Assembly: GCF_902459585.1 (NCBI RefSeq)
Contig: NZ_CABPSC010000011.1
Coordinates: 124,001-188,000, forward strand
DNA: 64,000 nucleotides
DNA from: Pandoraea nosoerga
GTDB taxonomy: Bacteria; Pseudomonadota; Gammaproteobacteria; Burkholderiales; Burkholderiaceae
Direction of reading: 5' to 3'
Below, piece after piece: positions 22,506 to 31,375 of the stretch (the stretch's first letter is position 1; every line of letters starts with the position of its first letter). The position numbers and the translations under genes were made by a program. The notes beneath the pieces were generated by a model, which searched no databases, was not told the origin of the DNA, and was given only the letters and a program-made list of their open reading frames with translations.

Positions 22506-23690
22506 TTATAGCGGGTTTGCCTGATTGGCCCGTATTGCCGGCAGCCGGGCCAGGCGCCGCGGCGTGAGCTCGTCCACGCGCGCGCAGCCCGCCAGCTGCA
22601 TCGTGATGCGCAGCTCGGCGAGCAGCAGCGCGAGCACGCCTGCGGCGCCCTCGCCGCCTCGGGCCGCCACGCCATAGAGCGGCGCGCGCCCGAGGAGCAC
22701 GCCGCTGGCCCCGAGCGCGACCGCTTTGGCCACGTCGGCGCCGCGCCGCACGCCGCCGTCGACGAAAACGGTCATCGGCGGACCGCTCGCGTGGAGCGCC
22801 TCGACGATCGGCGGCAGCGCCTCGAGCGGCGCGAGCGTGCTGCCCAACTGACGTCCGCCGTGATTGGAGACGACGATGCCGTCGGCGCCGTGCGCCTGCG
22901 CGAGCCGCGCGTCTTCGACCGTCTGAACGCCCTTGACCAGCACTTCTCCCGGCCAGTGCCGGCGCACCCAGTCGAGGTCGTGCCAGCCCAGCGACAGATC
23001 CATCTGGCGGCTCAGCATGGCGGCGTGGCGCGCGAGATCGGCCCGCTCGCCGACGCTGCGCGCGATGTTGCGCAGTTGCGGCGCGCCGTGCGCCAGCATC
23101 TGCCAGCTCCAGTGCGGATGGCGCAGGCAGTCCGCGATCAGGCGCGGCGTGAACTTCAGCGGCAGCTTGAAGCCATTGCGCGTGTCGTGATCGCGCTTGC
23201 CGTGCACCGGCGTGTCGACGGTGAGCAGCAGCGTGCGAAAGCCCGCCTCGCGCGCGCGCTGCATCATGTTCTGCGCGATGCGGCGATCCTGCTGCACGTA
23301 GAGTTGGAGCCACAGCTCACCGTCGGGCACGGCAGCGCGCACGTCTTCGAGCAATGAGGTCGACGCCGTCGACAGCACGAACGGCAGCCCCGCGTCGGCC
23401 GCCGCGCGCGCGAGCAACTCGTCCGCACGCGGCCAGAACAGGCCGTTGAGCCCGGTAGGTCCCACGGCCATGGGTGCCGCGGCTTTGCGTCCCCAGAACG
23501 CCGTCTCGCTCGTCGTGCGCGACGTGTCGGTCAGCACCCGCGGCGAAAAGCCCCACTGCGCGAACGCATCGCGATTGCGGCGCAACGCGTCGCCATCTTC
23601 GGCCCCGCCCTCCAGATAATCGAACGCCAGTTTCGTCAGCCGCCGCCGCGCCGCCTGGCGGTAGTCCTCCACGCACGAAAACGCGTGCAT
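22506..23690 (-). CDS. FMN-dependent alpha-hydroxy-acid dehydrogenase/oxidase
   Basis: 394-residue member of the glycolate oxidase/L-lactate dehydrogenase/mandelate dehydrogenase family, which oxidises L-2-hydroxy acids to 2-oxo acids with FMN. Seen: FDYLEGGAEDG, the FMN-binding PMAVGPTGLNGLFWP, LQLYVQQDR, LTVDTPVHGKRDHDTRNGF, the catalytic His-Arg pair in SNHGGRQLG, and the phosphate site DGGVRRGADV. I start at the ATG at 23690, preceded by AGGGGGAG; an ATG six codons further up has no ribosome binding site. It is divergent from the IclR regulator with 150 bases between, so it may belong to the same catabolic regulon. Substrate unknown. Confidence 0.9.
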   Translation of the reverse strand: MHAFSCVEDYRQAARRRLTKLAFDYLEGGAEDGDALRRNRDAFAQWGFSPRVLTDTSRTTSETAFWGRKAAAPMAVGPTGLNGLFWPRADELLARAAADAGLPFVLSTASTSLLEDVRAAVPDGELWLQLYVQQDRRIAQNMMQRAREAGFRTLLLTVDTPVHGKRDHDTRNGFKLPLKFTPRLIADCLRHPHWSWQMLAHGAPQLRNIARSVGERADLARHAAMLSRQMDLSLGWHDLDWVRRHWPGEVLVKGVQTVEDARLAQAHGADGIVVSNHGGRQLGSTLAPLEALPPIVEALHASGPPMTVFVDGGVRRGADVAKAVALGASGVLLGRAPLYGVAARGGEGAAGVLALLLAELRITMQLAGCARVDELTPRRLARLPAIRANQANPL

Positions 23691-23791
23691 TGCTCCCCCT
23701 GTCTTCATGCGGCATCGCGACGAGCGTCGCGCATGCCAATCGTTCGCCCCGGCCCTTGACTCAGGGATAAATCGTTAGTCGCACACAAGCA

Positions 23792-23820
23792 ATTGCATTA
23801 CAATCACAATCGTTACAATC
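23792..23820. promoter_or_regulatory. candidate IclR operator region
   Basis: The gap between the divergent dehydrogenase and iclR-type genes holds ATTGCATTACAAT (23792-23804), an ATTG-N5-CAAT inverted repeat, and a 15-base-spaced direct repeat TTACAATC (23798-23805 and 23813-23820), just upstream of the regulator's ATG at 23841. Similar palindromic ATTGCAAT sites occur at 31528-31555. IclR proteins commonly repress their own gene from such sites. Confidence 0.45.
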
Positions 23821-23840
23821 CGAACATACCGGTCCCTACC

Positions 23841-24716
23841 ATGCCGCGCTCGTCCGCTCGGTCTTCCCGCCGTGGTGAAAACGCTCCGGCCTCCGCCCCC
23901 GCCAAGGCCGCCGCAGCGGCGAACACGGCGCAACCGGCCGCGCGCTCATCCCTGTTCGTCGGTTCCACGGAAAAGACGTTTCAGGTGTTGCACGCCTTCG
24001 ACGGCCCCGCGCGCTACATGACGCTCGGCGATATCGCGAAAGCCGCCGGGCTCGATCGCAGCGCCACGCAGCGACTGGTACACACGCTCGAGGCGCTCGG
24101 GTATTTGTTCCGCGTGCCCGAAACGCGCACTTACGGTCTCACGACCAAGGTGCTTCAGTTCTCGTACAACTACATTCGTGCCAACGATCTCGTCGAGAAG
24201 GCCGCGCCGTATCTGCTCGACATCTTCCGCCGGGTGGGCGAGACGACCAACCTGCAGGAGCTCGACGGCCACGAGATCGTCTATATCGCGCGCTTTCCCG
24301 GCCAGCACCTCGTGAACATCGGCATCGTCGTGGGCGCGCGCCTTCCGGCCATGTTCACCGCCTCGGGCATTGCCATGCTGTCGCGCCTGTCCGAGACTCG
24401 CGTGCGCGAGATTCTCGCGAACACGCCGCTCGAGCCGATGACGCCATACACCGTGCTCGACGAGAAAAAGCTGCTCGAACGCATCCAGACGGCGGCGCGG
24501 CGCGGCTACGCGATCGTCGAGAGCGAAACCGTCATGGGCGACATTTCGGTCGCCGCGCCGATCACCGACCACGACGGACAGGCCGTCGCGGCCATCAACA
24601 TCTCCGTACCGACCTCCCGCTGGACGCGCGAGCGCGTCGAAGCGGAACTCGCGCCGCACGTTCAGGTGGCCGCGACCTCGATCTCGAAGTCGCGGCTGTC
24701 GACGTTCCGGCGTTGA
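23841..24716 (+). CDS. IclR-family transcriptional regulator
   Basis: 291-residue regulator. After an unusually long Ala/Ser/Arg-rich, disordered N-terminus of about 45 residues, the winged helix begins with STEKTFQVLHAFDG and has the recognition segment GDIAKAAGLDRSATQRLVH. The C-terminal IclR effector domain follows (YLFRVPETRTYGLTTKVLQF is the link, then VGARLPAMFTASGIAML, and YAIVESETVMGDISVAAPI). IclR proteins bind organic-acid effectors and control catabolic genes. It is divergent from the FMN hydroxyacid dehydrogenase and convergent with the DapA-like operon; it is the likely controller of the 22.5-35.4 kb locus. Three 11-base tandem units (24713-24745) start at its stop codon. Confidence 0.92.
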   Translation: MPRSSARSSRRGENAPASAPAKAAAAANTAQPAARSSLFVGSTEKTFQVLHAFDGPARYMTLGDIAKAAGLDRSATQRLVHTLEALGYLFRVPETRTYGLTTKVLQFSYNYIRANDLVEKAAPYLLDIFRRVGETTNLQELDGHEIVYIARFPGQHLVNIGIVVGARLPAMFTASGIAMLSRLSETRVREILANTPLEPMTPYTVLDEKKLLERIQTAARRGYAIVESETVMGDISVAAPITDHDGQAVAAINISVPTSRWTRERVEAELAPHVQVAATSISKSRLSTFRR

Positions 24717-24745
24717 TCCGGCATTGATCCAGCATTGATCCGGCA
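24713..24745 (+). repeat. 11-base tandem repeat, three units, at the regulator stop codon
   Basis: TTGATCCGGCA, TTGATCCAGCA and TTGATCCGGCA follow one another without gaps; the first unit contains the TGA stop of the IclR gene. Change in copy number would leave the protein intact. Confidence 0.8.
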
Positions 24746-24853
24746 TTCGGACGACGGCCATCGCCGAACGTCCGCCACCGGGGCGAGGCGGCCTCGCCTG
24801 CCGCCCCGGCGCCAACCCCCTTCGCCAACCCTCCCGCTCGCCGCGAATCAGAA

Positions 24854-25765
24854 TCAGCGTCCTTCGAAGATCGCCAACTGGCGGCGCAGCTCTTCGCGCA
24901 GTTGCGCCGACAGCGCGGGCGCGGGGGGCACGAGCGGGGCGAGCATGGCCGGCGCATTCACGCCGATCAGATCCATCACCGACTTCATCGGCCCGGGGTT
25001 CGTCTCGGCAAACGCCAGGTTCATCAGCGGAATGAGCGAACGGTGCAGCGCCAGCGCATCGGCCGTCTTGCCTTCGGCGGCCAGCGCGAAGATGCGCTGC
25101 CAGGCCGTGGGCAGCAGCGAGGCCGTCACCACGATGCCGCCGCGCGCTCCGGCGGCCACATGCAGCGGGAACAGCGTGTCCTCGCCGCTCAGCACGGCAA
25201 AGGAGTCGTCCACACCGGCCACGGTGCGCAGGAAGTGCCACATGTCGGTATTGCACGCCTTCATGCCGACGATGTTCTCGTGGCGCGACAGCTCGTGCAG
25301 CACCTCCGGCGCGATGGCGATACGCGTGCGGTACGGAATCTCGTAGATCAGAATGGGCAGCGGCGACTCGTCGGCATAGCGCACGAAGTAGTCGCGAATG
25401 CCGGCTTGCGTCGGATTGGTGTAGTACGGCGTGAGCACGAGCAGACCGTCGGCGCCGGCCGCGGCAAAGTCACGGCCGGCCTCGATGGCGTCGTGATACC
25501 CCGGATCGAGCACGCCGGCGATCACCGGCACGTCGCGCCCGTGATCGCGCACTTCACGCACCGTGATTTCGGCCATGCGAATGCGCTCGGCGCGCGAGAG
25601 CGCGCCATACTCGCCGGTGCCGCCCAGCGGCACCACGCCGTCGATGCCCTGCCCCAGCAAGTAGCGCAGCAGCGCGCGCGTGGCTTCGGTGTGAATCGTG
25701 TCGTCGGCATTCACCGGCGTGGGAATTGCCGGCAGAATGCCCTTCAGTTGTGCAGAGCGAAGCAT
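24854..25765 (-). CDS. DapA-like aldolase/dehydratase family protein
   Basis: 303-residue (beta/alpha)8 Schiff-base enzyme of the dihydrodipicolinate synthase/N-acetylneuraminate lyase superfamily. The Schiff-base Lys169 (IVGMKACN), the proton-relay Tyr141 (ILIYEIPYRT) and the substrate-carboxylate loop GGTGEYGAL (48-56) are in place. It is not expected to be the lysine-pathway enzyme: it is last in an operon with an ABC importer and a FAD oxidase, so it probably cleaves or dehydrates a 2-oxo acid arising from the imported compound. Homologues in such loci include sugar-acid dehydratases and hydroxyproline-pathway deaminases; which one cannot be decided here. 57 bases separate it from the permease gene. 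Confidence 0.9.
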   Translation of the reverse strand: MLRSAQLKGILPAIPTPVNADDTIHTEATRALLRYLLGQGIDGVVPLGGTGEYGALSRAERIRMAEITVREVRDHGRDVPVIAGVLDPGYHDAIEAGRDFAAAGADGLLVLTPYYTNPTQAGIRDYFVRYADESPLPILIYEIPYRTRIAIAPEVLHELSRHENIVGMKACNTDMWHFLRTVAGVDDSFAVLSGEDTLFPLHVAAGARGGIVVTASLLPTAWQRIFALAAEGKTADALALHRSLIPLMNLAFAETNPGPMKSVMDLIGVNAPAMLAPLVPPAPALSAQLREELRRQLAIFEGR

Positions 25766-25790
25766 GTGTCAAACGTCCGTGAGTCTTGAG

Positions 25791-25814
25791 TCGGATGAAT
25801 CGGATGAATCGGAG
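25791..25814 (+). repeat. 9-base tandem repeat between permease and DapA-like genes
   Basis: TCGGATGAA occurs twice in tandem (25791-25808) with a third partial copy after it. It lies in the 57-base gap between the permease stop and the DapA-like start. Confidence 0.65.
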
Positions 25815-25822
25815 ATGCCGCT

Positions 25823-27631
25823 TCAGATGGCCAGGCTGCGCCGGCGCAGGCGCTCGGCCACCCAGATCAGTGCGGCGATGAACAGGAACAGGCACGTGGA
25901 GACCGCCGCGATCACCGGCGAGATCTGCATCGTAATCTCGTCCCAGAATTGCTTGGGCAAGGTGGTCGACAGGCCGCCCGACGTGAACAGCGCGATCGTG
26001 AGCTCGTCGAACGACGTGGCGAACGCGAACAGGAACGACGACAGCAGGCCCGCGCCGAGAATCGGGAAAGTCACGCGGCGCAACGTCGCCCACGGCCGGG
26101 CGCCCAGGCTGTAGGCGGCCAGATCGAGACGCGTGTCGTAGTTGCGCAGCACCGCCATCATGGTGATGACGACGTAAGGCACGGCCACCACGGTGTGCGC
26201 GATGGTCAGCCCCACGCTCGAGCCCACGAGCCCGACCTTGGCGAAGAAATAAAACACGCCGACGGCCAGGATCATGCGCGGCACGACAATCGGCGCGAGC
26301 ACGAAGGCGAGCATTGCCGACTTGCCGCGCATGCCGCCGCGCACCAGCAGGAATGCCGCGGGCGTGCCGATCAGCATCGAGAGCAGGCCGGCGCCGATGC
26401 CGACGAGCATCGAGCGCGTGATCGCCTGCATCCACAGCGGCGAGTCCCAGACCTGCTGGTACCACTGCAGCGAGACGCCCTTGGGCGGCCACGCCAGCCC
26501 CGACGCCGAATCGAACGAGATCGGAATCATCAGCAGCGCGGGCGCCGCGAGGAACAGCACGAGCACAAGGACGAGCACGCGCAATACCGGGCCGTCGCCC
26601 TGTTCGCGCTTGCTGCGCGGCAGCGCGCGCAGCAGTACGTCCGTGGCGGCGCCCAGCGCGCCGAGCACCGCCTCGCCGAGCGCGCGCGTCCAGCCGCCGC
26701 GACGCTTGCCGGTCTTCACGTCCCCGCCGCCGCCGGCCATCGTGGAGAGCCCCACCATGCGGTCGTAGACGAAGAACACCACGAGCACCACGGCGAGCAG
26801 CAGCACGGAGATCGCACCGGCGAAGCCCCAGTTGAGCGCCTGCATGACCTGATCGATGATGAGCTGCGTGATCATCGTCTCGTGGCGGCCGCCGAGCAGC
26901 GTCGGCGTGATGAAGAAACCGATCGACGTGACGAACACCATCAGCGCGCCCGCCGCCACGCCGGGTAGCGACAGCGGAAAATACACGCGCCAGAACACCG
27001 TGCCGGGACGCGCGCCCAGCGTCGACGCCGCGCTCGGCAAACGGCGGTCGATGTTCTCCATCACGGAGAGCATGGTGAGCACGGCCAGTGGCATGAGCGC
27101 GTGCACCATGCCGAGCACGACGGCCGGGAAGCTGTAGAGCAGCGAGAGCGGCGCGTCGATCAGCCCGAGGTCCATCAGCGTGCGATTGACCACGCCGTTG
27201 CGCCCGAGCAGCACCACCCATGCGAACGTGCGCACGAGAAAGCTCGTCCAGAACGAGAGCAGCACCCAGAACAGCAGGCGTTGCTTGCGCGCGCCGGTGA
27301 GCGTCGAGAGCCGGTAGGCGATCGGGTAGCCCGTGAGCACGGCGAAGAACGTCGTGTAGAGCGAGACCTTGAGTGTGATGAGCAACACCTCGACGTACAC
27401 CGACGAGGCGAACAGACGCTGGTATTCGGCCAGCGTGAAGCCGCCCTTGTCGCGAATGCTCAGCAGCAGCAGTTGCCCGACCGGATAGATCAGCATCACC
27501 GCCAGCAAGATGACGATGGGCGCGGCCATGAGCAGCGGTCGCACGCGCGCACGCCAGCGGGCGCGGCGCGGTGCGGGCTGCGCCGGATGCGAGGAAGAGG
27601 ACGAGGGACGAACCACGGCGGATACACTCAT
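25823..27631 (-). CDS. fused ABC transporter permease (PotB-PotC-like)
   Basis: 602-residue inner-membrane protein in which two permease domains, normally separate PotB- and PotC-type subunits, form one chain. Each half has about six helices and its own ATPase-contact (EAA) loop: ASTLGARPGTVFWRVYFPLS in the first half and AYSLGARPWATLRRVTFPIL in the second. A basic, Gly-rich linker (roughly residues 300-345) joins them. It belongs to the polyamine/phosphonate/iron-type importer class. Its stop is 57 bases ahead of the DapA-like gene and its start is three bases past the ATPase stop, so the genes are one operon. No frameshift is seen at the junction; the fusion looks genuine. Confidence 0.92.
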   Translation of the reverse strand: MSVSAVVRPSSSSSHPAQPAPRRARWRARVRPLLMAAPIVILLAVMLIYPVGQLLLLSIRDKGGFTLAEYQRLFASSVYVEVLLITLKVSLYTTFFAVLTGYPIAYRLSTLTGARKQRLLFWVLLSFWTSFLVRTFAWVVLLGRNGVVNRTLMDLGLIDAPLSLLYSFPAVVLGMVHALMPLAVLTMLSVMENIDRRLPSAASTLGARPGTVFWRVYFPLSLPGVAAGALMVFVTSIGFFITPTLLGGRHETMITQLIIDQVMQALNWGFAGAISVLLLAVVLVVFFVYDRMVGLSTMAGGGGDVKTGKRRGGWTRALGEAVLGALGAATDVLLRALPRSKREQGDGPVLRVLVLVLVLFLAAPALLMIPISFDSASGLAWPPKGVSLQWYQQVWDSPLWMQAITRSMLVGIGAGLLSMLIGTPAAFLLVRGGMRGKSAMLAFVLAPIVVPRMILAVGVFYFFAKVGLVGSSVGLTIAHTVVAVPYVVITMMAVLRNYDTRLDLAAYSLGARPWATLRRVTFPILGAGLLSSFLFAFATSFDELTIALFTSGGLSTTLPKQFWDEITMQISPVIAAVSTCLFLFIAALIWVAERLRRRSLAI

Positions 27632-27634
27632 CGC

Positions 27635-28753
27635 TTACCCCGCGATCGCCACGGCGTCGTCGGCGCGCCACGCAAGGCCGAGCGTCTGCCCGATCTCGAA
27701 GCGGTTGCCCTGGCGATGCGTCGGGAACGCCGCCACGAGCGGCTTGTCCGCATCGGCGCCCGTCGCCTGCGACTGCAGATACAGCTTCGTCATGCCGCCC
27801 GTGACCATGATGTCGGTGAGCCTTGCCGAGATGGTGGCCACGCCGTCGGCGTGGGCGGCCGGCGCCGCGCCGGCGACATCGCGCACGTGCAGGTTCTGCG
27901 GACGCAGCATGAGCTTGACCGGCCGGCCGCACTCGACCTGCGGGTCGTAGACCATCGCGGCGGCGCCTTCCACTCCGGGCATTGCCACGCGCACCTGATC
28001 GCCGGCGCGCTCGAGCACGGTCGCGTCGAGCAGGTTCGACTCGCCGAGAAAGTCCGCGACGAAAACGCTCTTTGGCCGGAAGTACAGGTCGTCCGGCGTA
28101 CCGAGCTGGGCGATCTCGCCGGCATTCATCAGGCAGATGCGATCGGACATCGTCATCGCCTCTTCCTGATCGTGCGTCACGTACACGATGGTGGTGCCCA
28201 GCTCGCGGTGAATGCGCTTGATCTCGAGCTGCATGTGATCGCGCAGCTTCTTGTCGAGCGCGCCCAGCGGCTCGTCCATCAGAATGATCGACGGCCGGTA
28301 GACCATGCAGCGCGCGAGCGCGATGCGTTGCTGCTGGCCGCCCGAGAGCTCGCGCGGAAAGCGCTCCGCGACGTGCGGCAGATGCACCATTTCGAGCGCG
28401 TTCATGACCAGCTTGCGAGCCGTGGCCGCGTCCGTGCGGCGCATCTGCAACGGGAACGCGATGTTCTGCGCGACGGTCATGTGCGGGAACAGCGCGTAGT
28501 TCTGGAACACCATGCCGATGTCGCGCTCGTAGGGCGCCCCGTAGGTGACATCGGTCCCATTGATACGGATCGCGCCCGCATCGGGCTGCGCCAGACCGGC
28601 GATGAGCGAGAGCAACGTGGTCTTGCCCGAGCCGCTGGGCCCGAGCAGGGTCAGGAATTCGCCCTGAGCGACATCGAGGTCGGTCGGCGCCAGCGCGACG
28701 AAATCGCCGTAGCGCTTGGACAGGCCCGAGACTTGAAGATTGGCAACGGTCAT
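27635..28753 (-). CDS. ABC transporter ATP-binding protein (PotA-like)
   Basis: 372-residue ATPase that powers the importer. Seen: Walker A GPSGSGKT at 38-45, Q-loop VFQNYALFP, signature LSGGQQQR at 136-143, Walker B IILMDEP at 156-162 and the switch His194 in VTHDQEEA. The C-terminal part (from about 240) is a TOBE/OB regulatory domain, as in PotA, FbpC and MalK-type proteins. It lies between the substrate-binding gene (45-base gap) and the fused permease (three-base gap). A single ATPase gene would provide both copies of the homodimer. Confidence 0.95.
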   Translation of the reverse strand: MTVANLQVSGLSKRYGDFVALAPTDLDVAQGEFLTLLGPSGSGKTTLLSLIAGLAQPDAGAIRINGTDVTYGAPYERDIGMVFQNYALFPHMTVAQNIAFPLQMRRTDAATARKLVMNALEMVHLPHVAERFPRELSGGQQQRIALARCMVYRPSIILMDEPLGALDKKLRDHMQLEIKRIHRELGTTIVYVTHDQEEAMTMSDRICLMNAGEIAQLGTPDDLYFRPKSVFVADFLGESNLLDATVLERAGDQVRVAMPGVEGAAAMVYDPQVECGRPVKLMLRPQNLHVRDVAGAAPAAHADGVATISARLTDIMVTGGMTKLYLQSQATGADADKPLVAAFPTHRQGNRFEIGQTLGLAWRADDAVAIAG

Positions 28754-28798
28754 GAGATCAGCACCCCATAAAGCATGAAACGAGACGGCAGGTGAGGA

Positions 28799-29929
28799 TC
28801 AGGTCAGGATCCAGCGGTTGAAGCGCTCGAGCGCCACGCTCTGGTTCTGTTGCCAGAACTTCGCGTTGATCTGCACGCCGCTCTTGATGTTCTCGGGGAA
28901 CGTCGGGCAGTTCCTGGCCACCTCCGGCTTCACGTAGTTGAACGCTTCGGGCTGCGTCATGCCGGCCGGGAAGTACTTGACCAGTTCGGCCTGGCGCTTC
29001 GGATCGCTCGCGAACTTGATGAACTCGCGGCAGGCCGCGGCGTTCGGCGTGCCCTTGAGAATCGACCAGTTGTCGCAGCCCCAGATGTTCTGCTGCCACA
29101 CGATCTGCACGGGCACGCCATTCGCCTGCGCCGATTGCGCGCGCGAGGCCCAGGTGGCGACCATGTCGACTTCGCCCGAACCGAGCATCTGTTCGACCTG
29201 CGCGCCGGTGGTCCACCACACGTCGACGTGCCTGGCGACCTTGTCCAGGCTCCTGAACGCGCGATCGAAGTCGCACGGATAGACCGAACCGGCGGCAACG
29301 CCGTCGGCGAGCAGCGCTTCCTCGATGGTGTCGAACGGATACTTGCGGATCGAGCGGCGGCCCGGGAAGTCCTTCACGTTCCACAGATCGGCCCACGAAG
29401 CGGGCGCCTTGCGGCCCTTGAACGCGTCGGTGCGATACGCGAGCACGGTCGAGTAGACGTTGGTGCCCACGCCGAACGGCGACATGTATTGCTGCGGAAT
29501 CTTCGAGACGACCGGATCGGACTCCAGACCGTGGCGCTCCAGATACTCCTTGCCGCCGGAGGTGAGCAGCAAGATCGCGGGCTGGCTGATCTTGGCCATG
29601 TCCCACGTGTAGCTGCCCGCCTCGACCATGCTCTTGATCTGCGCGGTCGGCTCCGCGTTGGCCTGCACGCCCACGACTTCGATGCCGGTCGCCTTGGCGA
29701 ACGGCTTGTAGTACACCGCGTCGTATGCCTTGGTGTAGATGCCGCCGTCGTCGCGCACGACGATGCGCTTGCCGGCCGCGCGCGAGGGGGTCCACACGAA
29801 CGGGAACGCCACGGCAGCAGCGCCGGCGAGCGCCGTCTTCATGGCCGTGCGGCGGCCCGGTTGCGCGGGCGACGCCGCGGTGTTGTCGATGATGTCGAGC
29901 GGGCTTGCGGAGGTCTTGCGTTTCATCAT
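28799..29929 (-). CDS. ABC transporter periplasmic substrate-binding protein (PotD-like)
   Basis: 376-residue solute receptor of the spermidine/putrescine-binding type. It has a long N-terminus with a twin-arginine-like export signal, PGRRTAMKTALAG (Arg26-Arg27) followed by a hydrophobic run and a likely cleavage near SRAAG. The mature part shows the class II pattern: IVVRDDGGIYTKAYDAVYYK, the inter-domain segment WADLWNVKDFPGRRS, and VDMVATWASRAQSAQ. The ligand is not necessarily a polyamine; this family also binds aminoalkyl phosphonates and other small cations. Two adjacent ATGs are possible starts, with GGAG just ahead. The start is nine bases past the FAD oxidase stop, so the genes are in one operon. 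Confidence 0.92.
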   Translation of the reverse strand: MMKRKTSASPLDIIDNTAASPAQPGRRTAMKTALAGAAAVAFPFVWTPSRAAGKRIVVRDDGGIYTKAYDAVYYKPFAKATGIEVVGVQANAEPTAQIKSMVEAGSYTWDMAKISQPAILLLTSGGKEYLERHGLESDPVVSKIPQQYMSPFGVGTNVYSTVLAYRTDAFKGRKAPASWADLWNVKDFPGRRSIRKYPFDTIEEALLADGVAAGSVYPCDFDRAFRSLDKVARHVDVWWTTGAQVEQMLGSGEVDMVATWASRAQSAQANGVPVQIVWQQNIWGCDNWSILKGTPNAAACREFIKFASDPKRQAELVKYFPAGMTQPEAFNYVKPEVARNCPTFPENIKSGVQINAKFWQQNQSVALERFNRWILT

Positions 29930-29938
29930 GGTCTCCGG

Positions 29939-31375
29939 TCAGGGAACGAGGCGCCCCGGGTTGAACAACTGGTTGGGATCCAACGCGGCTTTGAGCGTGC
30001 GCATGAGCGCGAGCTCGGCCGTCGATTTGTAGCGTTGCATGAGGGGCAGACCCGTCTGCCCGACGCCATGCTCGGCGCTGAACGTGCCGGCCAGGCGCGC
30101 CGCCACGTCGTTCACGCAGGCGCGCATGGCGTCGCCCGTCGCGGCGCTGTCGGCAAGCGCCGCCCAGGCCTCGAACGAGAACATCGGAATGAAATGGACG
30201 TTGCCGTCGCCCATGTGGCCGACAATCGCGATGTCGAGCCCGGGCACGATGGCGTGGACCGCGCGCGTGGCGGCTTCGATGAATTCGGGCACGCTCGAGA
30301 CCGGCACGGCACAGTCCGTCGTCAGGCCGACGGCCGCCTTCTTGTTGGCCTCGCTCACGCTGTGACGCACTTCCCAGAGGTCCGCGCGCTGCGTCTCGTT
30401 CGCGGCGATGACGGCGTCGTCGACGAGACCCTGCTCGACCGCTTCGCCCAGTGTTTCAGTGAGTACGGCCTCGAGCGCGTGCGCGTCGCGCGTGTCGCCC
30501 AGCTCGACGAGCACGTGCCAGGCATGCGTGCCGCCCAGCGGGTTGCGGCGGTTCGGCACGTGCGCGAGCACCAGTTCGAGCTGGTGACGGTTCATGATCT
30601 CGAACGCCGACAGGCGCGAGGCGCACGCCCGCTGGAACATGCCGAGGATCCGCAGCGCGGCGGCCGGGTCGCGCGGCGCGAACCACGCAAGCGCATGGTG
30701 CGTGGGCAGCGCATGGAGCTTGAGCGCCGCCGCCGTGATGACGCCCAGCGTGCCTTCGGCGCCGATGAACAGGTGCTTCAGATCGATGCCGGTGTTGTCC
30801 TTGCGCAGCGCGCGAAGGCCGTCCCACACGGTGCCGTCGGCCAGCACGACCTCGAGGCCGAGCACGTTCTCGCGCGTGTTGCCATAACGCAGCACGCTCG
30901 TGCCGCCGGCATTCGTCGAGAGCGTGCCGCCGATCTGGCACGAACCTTCCGCGCCGAGACTGACCGGATACAGGCGGCCGACCCCGGCCGCCGTCTCCTG
31001 CACGGTCTTCAGAATGCAGCCGGCCTCGACGATCATCGACCCGTTGGCCGCGTCCACCTGGCGAATGCGGCGCATGCGCGCAAGGTTGAGAAGCACGGGT
31101 GTCGGGCCGCCCGAGGGCGGCACCGCGCCGCCGCACAGGCTCGTGTTGCCGCCTTGCGGCAGGATCGGCACGCCAGCGGCCGCGCACAGCTTCACCACCG
31201 TGCTGACCTGCTCGGTAGTGGACGGCAGCACGACGCACAGCGCGTCGCCACGATAGCGGCCGCGCCAGTCCTGCGTGTACCCGGCGGTGTCGGACTCGCC
31301 GCTCAACACGGCCGCCGCGCCGAGCGCGTCCTGCAAGCGCGCCATCAGCGTCTCGCGCGTCACTGCATCGTTCAT
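29939..31375 (-). CDS. FAD-binding oxidase (GlcD/D-2-hydroxyacid dehydrogenase type)
   Basis: 478-residue flavoenzyme of the PCMH/vanillyl-alcohol oxidase superfamily with a GlcD-type C-terminal domain; such enzymes oxidise D-2-hydroxy acids. Seen: the FAD pyrophosphate loop PILPQGGNTSLCGGA, GGTLSTNAGGTSVLRYGNTR, LKHLFIGAEGTLGVIT, and in the C-terminal domain the metal/active site block GHMGDGNVHFIP with the late AEHGVGQTG motif. The ATG at 31375 gives the family N-terminus. First gene of the minus-strand operon that continues with the ABC importer and the DapA-like enzyme. It is divergent from the aldehyde dehydrogenase gene across a 332-base control region. Confidence 0.92.
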   Translation of the reverse strand: MNDAVTRETLMARLQDALGAAAVLSGESDTAGYTQDWRGRYRGDALCVVLPSTTEQVSTVVKLCAAAGVPILPQGGNTSLCGGAVPPSGGPTPVLLNLARMRRIRQVDAANGSMIVEAGCILKTVQETAAGVGRLYPVSLGAEGSCQIGGTLSTNAGGTSVLRYGNTRENVLGLEVVLADGTVWDGLRALRKDNTGIDLKHLFIGAEGTLGVITAAALKLHALPTHHALAWFAPRDPAAALRILGMFQRACASRLSAFEIMNRHQLELVLAHVPNRRNPLGGTHAWHVLVELGDTRDAHALEAVLTETLGEAVEQGLVDDAVIAANETQRADLWEVRHSVSEANKKAAVGLTTDCAVPVSSVPEFIEAATRAVHAIVPGLDIAIVGHMGDGNVHFIPMFSFEAWAALADSAATGDAMRACVNDVAARLAGTFSAEHGVGQTGLPLMQRYKSTAELALMRTLKAALDPNQLFNPGRLVP

